Source: an uncultured Phocaeicola sp. (GTDB taxonomy: Bacteria; Bacteroidota; Bacteroidia; Bacteroidales; Bacteroidaceae). Taken from it: DNA of 34,900 bases. Below the pieces are notes generated by a model. The model worked only from the letters and a program-made list of their open reading frames with translations, did no database searches and had not been told where the DNA came from. Where the stretch lies: the NCBI GenBank assembly GCA_947626525.1, contig CANQSM010000031.1:1-34900 (forward strand), given 5' to 3'. The translations under genes and the position numbers were made by a program. Within the stretch, counting starts at the first letter, position 1. Every line of letters begins with the position of its first letter. Shown piece after piece: positions 16,447 to 25,800 of this stretch.

Positions 16447-16972
16447 AAAAGGAAAAATTGACACTGCCATATGAACGGTGTTCCACAAAATGAGGATCAT
16501 CTTCAAATTGATTTTTCTTGCCATGTTCCAGTACAAAGAGACCATCTTCTTTCAACAACTTCTTTTCGAAGAGAAGGGAGGGAATGGTGTCCAGTTCTTT
16601 CAGTTCGTATGGCGGATCAGCGAAGATGAAGTCGAACTGTTCGTTGCAACGGTCGATGAAGCGGAATACATCTCCCCTTACGGGAATGCACCGGTCTGTC
16701 TTCACTTCTTTCATGATGCGGCAAATAAAAGCATAGTGTTGTGGGTCTTTTTCTACGGATATTACTTTGTTGCAACCGCGTGAAACAAGTTCTATACTGA
16801 TACTTCCCGTGCCGGCAAACAAATCAAGTGTCGTGATTTCGTCTTCGAAATCAATATAATGGGACAATACGTTGAATAAGCTTTCTTTAGCAAAGTCTGT
16901 TGTCGGCCGTGCCTTAAAAGTACGGGGAACATCGAATCTTTTTCTTTTATATATTCCGCTAATTACTCTCAT
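16415..16972 (-). CDS. rsmD: 16S rRNA (guanine966-N2)-methyltransferase
   Basis: RsmD methylates the N2 of G966 in 16S rRNA during small-subunit assembly. The 185 residues have the family opening MRVISGIYKRKRF with RPTTDFAKESLFNVL, the S-adenosylmethionine site LDLFAGTGSISIE (about 49-61) and the catalytic FADPPYE (117-123). It is the last gene of a three-gene minus-strand operon, 11 bp after the DUF3822 gene. Its 3' end overlaps the end of cls, so the two transcripts collide. Confidence 0.95.
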   Translation of the reverse strand: MRVISGIYKRKRFDVPRTFKARPTTDFAKESLFNVLSHYIDFEDEITTLDLFAGTGSISIELVSRGCNKVISVEKDPQHYAFICRIMKEVKTDRCIPVRGDVFRFIDRCNEQFDFIFADPPYELKELDTIPSLLFEKKLLKEDGLFVLEHGKKNQFEDDPHFVEHRSYGSVNFSFFRVTVKEGGQ

Positions 16973-16983
16973 AAGCTTTCGTA

Positions 16984-17805
16984 TTATATATCACATAAAA
17001 AGGAGGTCAGTAAATCGAATGGAATTTTTTCTATCTTAGAAAATTCCGAACGGCTGAATTCATCTGTCGGATGGATGAGGTACACTTGGCTGAGGTATTT
17101 CTTTAATTGAAGGACAAGCATATTTCTGTCCGGAAGATTTCCTGCGAGATACAATTCATCCTGTCTTTGGTCGTAGCCTAATTGCTTCCAAGTATACAAC
17201 AGGTAATAGATATAATCGTTGGTTTGTTTGCACAAGAAAGAATTGAGCAACAATAACTTTCCACGGTCGAAACACAAGATTGTAAGCAACTTTCCTTGCA
17301 GGTAAGCATATAGTTTTTTGCTGTTTCCCAAGTAGCTTTTTCCCGCAAAGTATTCGGTAAGCGGACTGGCTGTAGTATAAAACCGAGCTTCCGGAAACTG
17401 TTCTTTCAGCAGTTGATATACCGTCTTGTTCAGTGCATAGAGCATTGCTACATTGGCTTTGGGCAAGATGTTATGAAAAATCAGACTGTTGCTATCCTTA
17501 GGATAGCTTTGGGTGTAAAAAGTTTCCGTCTGTTTCTCATCGAACAATTCAAAGGGAACCGGCAGATAATTTGAGTTGGCCGTATAAATGCGTATGCGCT
17601 TGTAAGAATGTTTGAGCGATTTATTTTGCTGTAACATCTCTTTTACGTTGGCGCCCATTGATAATCCACGCTTTGGCTTATAAGGTGTATAATGGAACGA
17701 ATGGTTCTGCATAGGGTTGTATGCAGAAAAAGAAAATCCATCCGTACTCAGACGGATGGATAAAGTATATTGTTCTGAATGATCGAAATTAAATGTTTCA
17801 GTCAT
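16984..17805 (-). CDS. DUF3822 family protein
   Basis: This 273-residue cytoplasmic protein has no membrane segment or catalytic motif I can name. Its N-terminus (TLSIRLSTDGFSFSAYNP) and the repeated beta-rich pattern fit DUF3822, a Bacteroidota family commonly found just upstream of rsmD. The start ATG overlaps the stop of the preceding gene by one base (TAATG), so the two are translationally coupled, and rsmD follows after 11 bp. The fixed company of rsmD hints at a housekeeping role, but no function is known to me. Confidence 0.8.
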   Translation of the reverse strand: MTETFNFDHSEQYTLSIRLSTDGFSFSAYNPMQNHSFHYTPYKPKRGLSMGANVKEMLQQNKSLKHSYKRIRIYTANSNYLPVPFELFDEKQTETFYTQSYPKDSNSLIFHNILPKANVAMLYALNKTVYQLLKEQFPEARFYTTASPLTEYFAGKSYLGNSKKLYAYLQGKLLTILCFDRGKLLLLNSFLCKQTNDYIYYLLYTWKQLGYDQRQDELYLAGNLPDRNMLVLQLKKYLSQVYLIHPTDEFSRSEFSKIEKIPFDLLTSFLCDI

Positions 17806-18491
17806 TATTCCCAGTTACCAGCGTTGTTGTTTGGAACTTCAATATCACCTACTTTTAATCCCGGATATCTGTTTAACTTAGTTTGAGTATCAACCAAGTT
17901 GTTCAACTCTTGTTGGTTCAAACCTGTCAGATAAGTGATATATGGAGTTTTAGCTTCGAACAGATAGAATTTGGCACCTGATTTGGTACTGTCTTCTTTG
18001 ATAGCCATCTCAAAAGTCGCACCGTTGCCGAATGGTACATAACGCAAAGAGTCTGCATTATATTTACCTCCGAAGATGGTATCAGCCATAGCTACCCAGA
18101 CGGTATCACGTTTGAACTCCATCAATCCAGCAGCTTCCACTTCTTTCCAGTTGTTAGTACGTTTTGCTTTGGTAATCATGGCCATGGCTTTTTCTTCAGT
18201 CAGACCGTTTTCCAATTGCTCATCGCTCAGGACACCTTCTTTTCTAACGAACGGAAGTTTGGCTTCCTTGACGAATGCAATCAGCGAATCGAAGCTGTCG
18301 GTGTAACGTCCGCCATGCAAGCCCCGGTATTCCACCTGTGCCTTGCGGATGTCAATCAACCGTGCTTTGATGGCATCTTCTCTTAAATCCTTTTCTTTAT
18401 TAAAGGCAATCGGTCCCATGATGCTTTCATAGCATAAATATAACAGACCAACCACACAAGCAGCTAAAATGACATTAAATACTGTTTTCAT
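17805..18491 (-). CDS. Membrane-anchored conserved protein
   Basis: The 228-residue product begins with one hydrophobic segment (VFNVILAACVVGLLYLCYESIMG, about 3-25) that would anchor it to the inner membrane with the rest outside the cytoplasm. After it comes a helical DAIKARLIDIRKAQVEYRG segment, like the start of a pilin-like or periplasmic helix, and a soluble domain without catalytic motifs. I chose the ATG at 18491: the -7 element TATTTTTG at 18538-18545 lies downstream of the longer frame's start at 18581, and that extension adds only a second hydrophobic stretch. It overlaps the DUF3822 gene by one base and heads the operon with rsmD. Function unknown. Confidence 0.75.
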   Translation of the reverse strand: MKTVFNVILAACVVGLLYLCYESIMGPIAFNKEKDLREDAIKARLIDIRKAQVEYRGLHGGRYTDSFDSLIAFVKEAKLPFVRKEGVLSDEQLENGLTEEKAMAMITKAKRTNNWKEVEAAGLMEFKRDTVWVAMADTIFGGKYNADSLRYVPFGNGATFEMAIKEDSTKSGAKFYLFEAKTPYITYLTGLNQQELNNLVDTQTKLNRYPGLKVGDIEVPNNNAGNWE

Positions 18492-18537
18492 GATATAAAT
18501 ACGTTTTTTTAGTTTATATTCGTACGGCAAAAATAAA

Positions 18538-18545
18538 TAAATAAA
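18538..18545 (-). promoter_or_regulatory. -7 promoter element of the DUF3822-rsmD operon
   Basis: TATTTTTG on the minus strand is an exact TAnnTTTG match, 47 bp upstream of the ATG at 18491. It lies within the divergent intergenic region shared with the helicase gene and decides the start codon of the first gene. Confidence 0.6.
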
Positions 18546-18587
18546 TATAAATAGCGAGTAGTTCCACAAACTTTTTCTCATAGAAAA

Positions 18588-20015
18588 ATGATAAATAATT
18601 ATTTAGCACGACAAATTAAGGAAAATTTTCAATTCCAACCCACTTCCGAACAGGAGAAAGCCATTGAAATGCTGTCTGAATTTCTGTTGTCGCAGGTATC
18701 CGAGGAGGTTTTTGTCTTAAGAGGATATGCCGGGACGGGTAAGACATCATTGGTTGGGGCTTTGGTAAAAACCATGGATATTTTGAAGCAGAAGTCAGTA
18801 TTAATGGCACCAACTGGGAGAGCTGCCAAAGTTTTCTCTTTGTACGCAGGCCATGCAGCCTTTACCATTCATAAAAAAATATATCGGCAAAAAGTATTTT
18901 CTAATGAATTGACTAATTTTTCATTGAATGATAATTTGCATCAGCATACCTTATTTATAGTGGATGAGGCTTCAATGATAGCCAATGATGGATTGTCTGG
19001 GCCAATTTTTGGTTCGGGAAGATTGTTGGATGATTTGATACAATATGTGTATTCCGGCACAGACTGCCGTTTGTTATTGATGGGAGATACGGCCCAGTTG
19101 CCTCCGGTAGGTGAGGAGGAGAGTCCGGCATTGTCGGCAATGGCTTTAAAAGGATACGGGCTGTATGTTAGGGAAATGGATTTGACTCAGGTAGTCAGGC
19201 ATTTGAGTGATTCGGGTATTTGGTGGAATGCTACTTCTCTGCGCAGGCTGATTGCCGGGGACGAGATGACCGGATTCCCTAAAATTAAGTTCTCTTGTTT
19301 TGCCGATATCCGTAACCTGTCTGGTAATGAGTTGATAGAGGCTCTGGAAGAAGCGTATGAAAAGTATGGTATGGAGGACACGATGGTAATCTGTCGTTCC
19401 AATAAGCGGGCTAATTTATATAATAATGGGATACGTAATCGTATTCTTTATCGGGAGGAAGAACTCTCTTCGGGGGATTTGCTGATGGTAGCCAAGAATA
19501 ATTATTATTGGTCCGAGCAGAATAAGGAGATTGGTTTTATTGCCAATGGCGATATTGCTGTAGTACGTTGGGTGCGACACACACGAGAAATGTATGGTTT
19601 TCGTTTTGCGGAAGTGTTGCTTACTTTTCCTGACTATGACCATTGTGAAATGGAGGCTACTCTTTTACTGGATACGTTGCAGTCTGATTCGCCCGCCCTA
19701 TCCAAAGCGGATAATGACCGCTTATTTTATACCGTATTGGAAGACTATGCAGATATCCCCCTAAAGCAAGACCGAATGAAGAAAATGAAGGCGGATCCGT
19801 ATTACAATGCTTTACAAGTGAAATATGCCTATTCTGTCACATGTCATAAGGCGCAGGGCGGACAGTGGAAAGCTGTTTTTCTTGATCAGGGATATGTGAC
19901 GGAGGAAAATCTGACTCCCGATTACTTTCGTTGGTTGTATACTGCTTTTACCCGTGCTACGGAAATGTTGTATCTAGTTAACTGGCCGACGGAGCAAATA
20001 CTTTCTCACTCTTGA
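18588..20015 (+). CDS. RecD-like superfamily 1 DNA helicase
   Basis: The 475-residue protein has the superfamily 1B helicase set: Walker A GYAGTGKT (46-53), motif Ia APTGRAAKVF, Walker B VDEAS (125-129), GDTAQLPPVGEE, the Arg motif QVVRH, and the C-terminal CHKAQGGQW and YTAFTRATE. It is shorter than RecD of RecBCD and has no nuclease domain, so it resembles the stand-alone RecD-like/UvrD-C2 ATPases found in Bacteroidota. It probably unwinds DNA 5' to 3' in repair or replication restart. The gene starts 97 bp from, and divergent to, the anchored-protein operon. There is no RecB or RecC neighbour. Confidence 0.9.
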   Translation: MINNYLARQIKENFQFQPTSEQEKAIEMLSEFLLSQVSEEVFVLRGYAGTGKTSLVGALVKTMDILKQKSVLMAPTGRAAKVFSLYAGHAAFTIHKKIYRQKVFSNELTNFSLNDNLHQHTLFIVDEASMIANDGLSGPIFGSGRLLDDLIQYVYSGTDCRLLLMGDTAQLPPVGEEESPALSAMALKGYGLYVREMDLTQVVRHLSDSGIWWNATSLRRLIAGDEMTGFPKIKFSCFADIRNLSGNELIEALEEAYEKYGMEDTMVICRSNKRANLYNNGIRNRILYREEELSSGDLLMVAKNNYYWSEQNKEIGFIANGDIAVVRWVRHTREMYGFRFAEVLLTFPDYDHCEMEATLLLDTLQSDSPALSKADNDRLFYTVLEDYADIPLKQDRMKKMKADPYYNALQVKYAYSVTCHKAQGGQWKAVFLDQGYVTEENLTPDYFRWLYTAFTRATEMLYLVNWPTEQILSHS

Positions 20016-20036
20016 TAGACTGATATTTCTTCAATT

Positions 20037-20333
20037 TTACTCTCGGGCTTGAAATCTTTGGAAAAAAAAGGGCCCTTTTTCATTGACAAATATATCTTCA
20101 TATTTGTTGAGTCCCGAAGAGGTGAGGTATTTGCTTTTCAGTTCAATGGCGGTGCAGCCGTCCAATACGGCTCCGTAATATTCTCTTTCAATTTGCCATT
20201 CGATGCCGGTAAGATGTAACAGATCTTCTATCGGTGAGCCCGGAAGTAATCCTTGCTCAGTCTGGATATGGGAAGCGTAAACAGTGATGTAATGTACGGA
20301 CCTTTCGTCTTCTTGGATTACATTTATTTCCAT
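20037..20333 (-). CDS. Small hypothetical protein, second of a coupled pair
   Basis: The 98 residues (MEINVIQEDERSVHYITVYAS) are acidic, beta-rich and soluble, with no domain that I recognise. The ATG overlaps the stop of the upstream small gene by one base (TAATG), so both are probably made together. The gene converges with the RecD-like helicase, 21 bp away. An A8G3C3T tract at 20064-20080 within its 3' end is low complexity but in frame. It may be Bacteroides specific. Confidence 0.65.
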   Translation of the reverse strand: MEINVIQEDERSVHYITVYASHIQTEQGLLPGSPIEDLLHLTGIEWQIEREYYGAVLDGCTAIELKSKYLTSSGLNKYEDIFVNEKGPFFFQRFQARE

Positions 20334-20563
20334 TATCTTCTTTTTTCTTGATAAAAGAGATATTGGCCATGTGAGGGATCGCCCTCGAAATCATTCGGAT
20401 CTCCTCCGGGAATAAACTTTTTCTCTACCTTATTATTATATAAGCCTTCGCATGTGGGTGAAATGTCGGCCGTCTGCATTTCCATTTGTATACATCCTAC
20501 CCCTTGCCGGGTGAGTGTGAAGATTTTCTCTTGTGCGTAGGTAGAGATGCACAATATCTCCAT
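20333..20563 (-). CDS. Small hypothetical protein, first of a coupled pair
   Basis: I chose the ATG at 20563 (76 residues, MEILCISTYAQEKIF). The frame stays open upstream to 20785, but that part is low-complexity Phe/Ser/Leu-rich and overlaps the sigma-factor promoter and start. The product is soluble, with a Gly/Asp-rich C-terminal segment (GGDPNDFEGDPSHGQYLF) and no domain I recognise. Its stop shares one base with the start of the next gene. The pair sits between the helicase and the ECF sigma gene without an evident link to either. Confidence 0.55.
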   Translation of the reverse strand: MEILCISTYAQEKIFTLTRQGVGCIQMEMQTADISPTCEGLYNNKVEKKFIPGGDPNDFEGDPSHGQYLFYQEKRR

Positions 20564-20698
20564 GTACTGATTAAATCTTTTGCATTGGGGCTTATATCCA
20601 TCCTTTATTTGTAGATATGGAGGAAACAGGGATGGAAAGCTACTGGAACTGCATGTGTTAATTTGCAGATAATGGAAGCGGACTTTTAAATTAATCTG

Positions 20699-20706
20699 TA
20701 TATTTG
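20699..20706 (+). promoter_or_regulatory. -7 promoter element of the ECF sigma gene
   Basis: TATATTTG is an exact TAnnTTTG match 50 bp upstream of the sigma-factor ATG. I see no good TTTG at the -33 position, so the promoter may be weak, as suits a low-abundance regulator. It suggests that the sigma gene is read by the housekeeping sigma factor. Confidence 0.55.
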
Positions 20707-20756
20707 CAATGTTTAGTCTTTTTTGGAATACATAAAGTGATAAGAATAGTTGAAAG

Positions 20757-21317
20757 ATGAATAAAGAGCTTGATTTCCTTGACAAAATTAATCGGCGTGA
20801 TATTTCTGCGTATAAGGTGTTGTATGAGGAATATTACAATGCGTTGGTAATGTATTCGGTAAATTTTGTAGGACGTCTGAGTGTGGCGGAAGATATTGTA
20901 CAGGAACTTTTTGTAACCATTTGGGAGAAGCGGATTACTTTTTTGTCTTTCACATCTTTTCGGGTATACCTGTACAATGGGGTCAGGAATGCTTCCATCG
21001 ATTATTTGAAACATCAGGATATCGAAGAGCAATATATTGCTTCGTTGAGCGAGACTTATTGCGAAGTGGGGGTTGAACAAGACCTTTGTGAAGAAGAAGT
21101 TCGTCGGTTGCTTTATAAGGAAATAGATAATCTTCCCGAAAAGATGCGCAGAATTTTTCTCATGTATATGGAAGGAAGGAAAAATGAGGAGATTGCCACA
21201 ATTCTGCAAATCTCTGTTGAAACGGTGAAAACTCAGAAAAAAAGGGCTGTCAAACAAATCAAATCTAAATTAGGGACATTGTATTATTTTCTTGCTGTTT
21301 TTGAAATGTTTCCTTAG
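20757..21317 (+). CDS. ECF-type RNA polymerase sigma-70 factor
   Basis: The 186 residues have only the two domains of extracytoplasmic-function sigma factors. Region 2 (about 24-90, with YSVNFVGRLSVAEDIVQELFVTIW) melts and reads the -10; region 4 (about 115-165, with LPEKMRRIFLMYMEGRKNEEIA and a helix-turn-helix) reads the -35. The FecR anti-sigma gene, SusC with an STN domain, and SusD follow, the standard Bacteroidota trans-envelope layout. It is likely held inactive by the FecR protein until the SusC partner senses substrate. A small hairpin at 21330-21342 follows the gene, so it is probably transcribed apart from the operon it controls. Confidence 0.95.
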   Translation: MNKELDFLDKINRRDISAYKVLYEEYYNALVMYSVNFVGRLSVAEDIVQELFVTIWEKRITFLSFTSFRVYLYNGVRNASIDYLKHQDIEEQYIASLSETYCEVGVEQDLCEEEVRRLLYKEIDNLPEKMRRIFLMYMEGRKNEEIATILQISVETVKTQKKRAVKQIKSKLGTLYYFLAVFEMFP

Positions 21318-21329
21318 CCGCTTCCGGTT

Positions 21330-21350
21330 GGCCGTATCGGCCTCTTTCTC
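21330..21350 (+). terminator. Candidate terminator after the sigma gene
   Basis: GGCCG-TAT-CGGCC (21330-21342) is a short GC-rich stem followed by TCTTTCTCTT. It lies 13 bp after the sigma-factor stop and would separate its transcript from the anti-sigma operon. Confidence 0.5.
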
Positions 21351-21396
21351 TTGCTGCTTGCCGGGTAAATATGGTAGTAGTAGAAAATCAGTGGAG

Positions 21397-21416
21397 ATTA
21401 GTGATGTGTCACTAAT
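21397..21416. promoter_or_regulatory. Perfect 8-bp inverted repeat upstream of the FecR operon
   Basis: ATTAGTGA-TGTG-TCACTAAT (21397-21416) is an exact inverted repeat with a 4-base centre. At about 190 bp upstream of the candidate ECF promoter it could be an operator for a second regulator or a simple hairpin. No T run follows. Confidence 0.4.
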
Positions 21417-21582
21417 AGGATTACTTATATCTGTCTAATCCGTTATTTATACGGGCTAATTTTACTGTCTTCGGATATGGTGTGTGCCAATATTTTGCTT
21501 CTATGTTTTCTAGTAAGGATGCCTTGCCTTTTTGTTTTTGAAAAGAAAAAATAAAGATTTGCATTATTTTTTTGCGTTCTTT

Positions 21583-21611
21583 GTCCCCCTTTTTGTTTTT
21601 TTAATCGTCTA
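21583..21611 (+). promoter_or_regulatory. Candidate ECF sigma-dependent promoter of the FecR-SusCD operon
   Basis: GTCCCCC (21583-21589) and CGTCTA (21606-21611) are separated by a T-rich 16-bp spacer. The -10-like CGTC is the form used by several ECF groups (for example Bacillus SigX/SigW), and I recall a GTCCCCCTTTTT arrangement before other Bacteroides fecR genes. The -10 overlaps the ATG at 21611, so that codon cannot be the start if this is the promoter. Its recognition by the adjacent sigma factor is inference. Confidence 0.55.
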
Positions 21612-21637
21612 TGGTATATAGGTTAAAAAAGTATGCC

Positions 21638-22804
21638 ATGAATGCATCTGATAATAACATAGAACACTTGATTGTAAAAAGCTTGATGGGCAGACTGACT
21701 GAGGATGAACAAAAACTGCTGGAAGCGTGGAAAGGGGAGTCATCGGAACATTGTGCCTTATATGATAAAATTGTGCAGGAACAAGATTTGAGTATATCTT
21801 ATCAGCAATATGGTAAAATCAGGACTCAACGGGCATGGAATCAGTTTCGGAGAAAAGTGGACACTTCTTACCGGATACGGTGGATGGTGCGTTATGCAGC
21901 TTCCATTCTGTTGCCTATACTGATTATAGGAGGATTGGCATTCTATTTTTATACAGCTTCTTCCGGATTGCAGACGGTAGAAGTGATTTATCCCGGATGT
22001 TCCCAGGCAACTTTAGTAGCTGGCAACGGATTGATGTTTGTACTGGAAGATGATTCCTTACAACAAATACCAACGGGAACGGGGGCCGTGGCCATGCTGA
22101 AGAAGGGAGAACTTTCTTATTTTCAAGAACGGGAAAGTGTTGCCGATAAAGATACGGTCGTTCCGGATAATATGTTGCAAACCTGTATAGGAAATGAGTT
22201 TCGTATCACGTTGGCGGATGGAACCAAGGTGCATTTGAATTATAATACCGTTTTAAAATATCCGGTGATTTTTGGCAAGCGGGCACGTGTCGTGTATCTG
22301 AAAGGAGAGGCCTATTTTGAAGTCGCTCCTGATATGGAACGCCCTTTCTATGTAATAACGGAAGGAATGAAAATCAAACAATATGGTACCTCTTTCAACG
22401 TAAATGCTTATTCGCCGCATAGCGTTTCTGTTGTATTGGTCAAAGGAAGTATAGGAGTTGTGGCGGAGGAAAGCGGGGACGAAACGTTGTTAAGGCCAGG
22501 ACAACGTGCTGTGCTGAATCGGAAAGGTGCTGATATTCGGGTTGACGAGGTGAATGTGGAGAGATTTACGGCTTGGAATAAAGGTTATTTCTACTTTGAG
22601 GATGAAAGTCTGGAAAGCATTATGCAAACTTTGTGTTATTGGTACAATGTCAAGGTGGAATTTCAGTCTCCAGAGTTGAAAAAATTGCATTTTACCGGTA
22701 TATTGGATCGGTATAGTGTCATTAATCCTACTTTGCGTGCTATTAGTCGCACGGTGGATGTAAAAATGAAAATAGAGAAAAATACGATTATAATTTCTAA
22801 TTAA
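21638..22804 (+). CDS. FecR-type anti-sigma factor
   Basis: From ATG 21638 the protein has 388 residues; the ATG at 21611 overlaps the candidate promoter and adds only nine residues. The cytoplasmic N-terminal part (HLIVKSLMGRLTEDEQKLLEAW) is the sigma-binding DUF4880-like segment. One membrane helix follows at about 84-106. The periplasmic part has the FecR domain (about 175-290: NEFRITLADGTKVHLNYNT, KGEAYFEVAPD, YGTSFNVNAYS) and a C-terminal DUF4974 domain (FEDESLESIMQTLCYWYNVKVEF). It would sequester the ECF sigma factor and be inactivated by contact with the STN domain of SusC. The susC gene follows after 18 bp. Confidence 0.93.
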   Translation: MNASDNNIEHLIVKSLMGRLTEDEQKLLEAWKGESSEHCALYDKIVQEQDLSISYQQYGKIRTQRAWNQFRRKVDTSYRIRWMVRYAASILLPILIIGGLAFYFYTASSGLQTVEVIYPGCSQATLVAGNGLMFVLEDDSLQQIPTGTGAVAMLKKGELSYFQERESVADKDTVVPDNMLQTCIGNEFRITLADGTKVHLNYNTVLKYPVIFGKRARVVYLKGEAYFEVAPDMERPFYVITEGMKIKQYGTSFNVNAYSPHSVSVVLVKGSIGVVAEESGDETLLRPGQRAVLNRKGADIRVDEVNVERFTAWNKGYFYFEDESLESIMQTLCYWYNVKVEFQSPELKKLHFTGILDRYSVINPTLRAISRTVDVKMKIEKNTIIISN

Positions 22805-22822
22805 ACAAATGATTTATTTATT

Positions 22823-25800
22823 ATGAAAGAGAAAAGGATTATGAGTCTTTTCCTTTGTTGTTGCCTATTGTTGCCTGGGTTGCTTTATGCTCAGTCATCA
22901 AGAACAGTGACATTGGATTTGAAAGAGGCGCCTGTAAAAGTTTTTTTCGATGCTATTCGAAAACAGACGGGCCTGAGTTTTGTGTACAATACGGAACAGA
23001 CCGAAACCATGAAACCTATTACGGTTTCAGTTCAGAATGAAGCGGTAGAGTCTGTGCTGAGGAGAGTATTTACCGGGACGGAATTTTCTTATCAAATTGA
23101 AGAAAATGTTGTTACCATAGTAAAGAAAAATCGTCAAGTGGGGGGGGGTAGAATCCTTTCTGGTGTGGTGAAAGACGAGGAAGGCACACCTCTTCCGGGA
23201 GCGGCTGTCTATATGAAAAAGAACAATAGTGTGCATGCCGTTACGGATATGGATGGAAACTATACTCTGAAAATGCCGGAGGAAGGTGGAGAGGTCATTT
23301 TTTCATATATTGGTATGAAGCCTTTTGTGTTGGTCGTGAAAAGAGGTGGACGTTCGTTGGTGGGCAATGTCACGTTGCAGAGTGATACCAAAATGGAAGA
23401 GATTGTGGTAACGGGAATTGTTTCTAAAAGTAAAAATTCTTTTACCGGATCGGCTACAACCGTTACCGGTGAAGAACTTCGTCAAGTTGGAGTGCAGAAT
23501 CCGTTAACCAGCCTTAGCGCTTTAGATCCGGCTTTTAATATATTGACGAATGACTTGTATGGTTCTGATCCGAATCATTTACCGGATATCAATATCCGGG
23601 GTAAATCCAGCGTTATTGGTATGCGCGATGAAGCTGTGAACGATCCGAATCAGCCCCTGTTTATTGTAGATGGCTTCGAGTCTACGCTGGAAGCGGTTTA
23701 TAATATGGATTTAAACCGTATTGAATCTATGACAATTTTGAAAGATGCAGCCTCTACGGCTATTTATGGAGCGAAAGCGGCAAATGGTGTGGTTGTGGTG
23801 GAAACGGTAAAACCGAAAGCTGGTCGCTTGCGTTTTAGCTATAACGGTTCGGTCGCTATTTCAAAGCCGGACTTGTCTTCCTATAATTTAATGAATGCTT
23901 CTGAAAAATTGGAATTTGAACGTTTGGCAGGGAGATATACTGTAAATAGCGGTAATTGGTCTGTGGATAATGAAATTCTTTATAGTGATATTTATAATAA
24001 ACGGAAAGCGGAGATTGCAAGTGGAGTAGATACGTATTGGTTGAGTGAACCTTTGCGTACAGGAGTGAATCAAAAACATCGTGTTTATGCGGAAGGAGGC
24101 CAAGGTGGTTTTCTTTTTGGAATAGGTGTGGGCTATAACGGTAATAGGGGAGTAATGAAGAATTCTGACCGTAACTCTTATGAGGGGAACTTGGATTTGA
24201 TCTATCGGACGAATAAGTTGCAATTTACCAATAAATTTACCGCTACACACACTTCAACCGGTGAACCGATTGTAGACTTTTCCACTTATGCGGCCGCCAA
24301 TCCTTATTATAAAAAGGTGGATGAGAATGGGGAAGTTACGCCTTGGTTACAAAATGATGATTTTGCCATGGCGGCTAATCCGAGTTATAATGCGTCATTG
24401 AACAGCCGTAACGAAAACTCAACATTGCTTCTTTCAAATTATTTTATAGCGGAGTATACTCCTGTGCAAACTTTGAAATTGCGCGCTCGTTTTGGTTTGA
24501 CACATTCGAATGGGGATGGTGAACGTTTTATTTCACCTTTGGATACCCGTTATGTGAGTGTGGATGCTACGAAGAAGGGGTCTTTTACTTCTTTGGATAC
24601 AAAATCAACCCAATATGATGGTGAATTGACTGCTATTTATGCGGAAGTGTTTGGAAAACATCGTTTTACGTTTGCGTTGGATAGCAAAATATCTGAGTCT
24701 CATCAATTAAGTCAAGGGTATAATGTAATTGGATTCCCTGAAGGCGATTACACTTATCCATCATTTGCGAATGGATATCCTGAGGGTTCCACTGCTTCTT
24801 ATACAGAAACCGTTTCTCGTAATGTCAGTTTCCTGGGAACATTGAATTATGCGTTTGACAATCGATATTTGGTGGATATAAATTATACATCAAGTGGTTC
24901 GTCCGTGTTTGGTTCTGCTAAACGCTTTAAGGATACTTGGGCTGTCGGCTTGGGATGGAATATTATGAATGAAAAATTCTTTAAGGAACATATTCATGGA
25001 GTGTCTATGTTGAAGCTTCGTGCTTCTATAGGTAATCCTGGCAATACTAGCTTTGATTCCGCCATGTCGCTTACTACTTACCGATTTTTGTACAATAGTT
25101 TCAGTTATTTTGGAAACAGTACCATTTTGAATGTTTTGGGAAACAGAAACTTGAAATGGCAAACGACCTTGGATAAAAACATAGGCTTTGATTTGACGAT
25201 GCTGGATGATAGATTGACTGTGGATTTTAACTATTATGATAAACGGACAGATCCGTTATTGATTAGTGTTTATACAGTTCCATCTTCCGGTGTCTCTTCT
25301 TGGTATACCAATTTGGGGTTGCAACGCTCGAAAGGTGTGTTGGCTACTGTATCTTATTATATTCTTCGCTCTTTGAAGGATCGTTTGACGTGGAGTGTGC
25401 GTGGTACATTGCGTCATGAAAAGGCAGAACTGGATGGGATAGATGGACACATGGATGATTTGAACAATTACGGAAAGAGTCGAGATACCAAGCGGTATTA
25501 CAATGGCGCTGATCCCGATGATATTTGGGCTGTGCGTTCTGCCGGAATCGATCCTTCCAATGGCCGTGAATTGTTCATTAAGAAAGACGGAACTTATACG
25601 TATGATTTCTCTTATGATGACGAAGTGGTTGTGGGAAACAGCCGTTCAAAAATTGAAGGAAATCTGAGTTCAAGTTTTTCATATAAAGGTTTTTCTGCAG
25701 GGTTTACATTTGGATATAAATGGGGAGGTAAGGCATTTAATTCTGCATTGTATAATAAGGTGGAAAACATCTCTGGTTCACAGTTGAATTATAATCAAGA

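Noticed and set aside
23140..23148. Frameshift in susC at the G9 tract
   Set aside because: The frame is continuous across nine G and both flanking domains are in phase, so the gene is intact as given.
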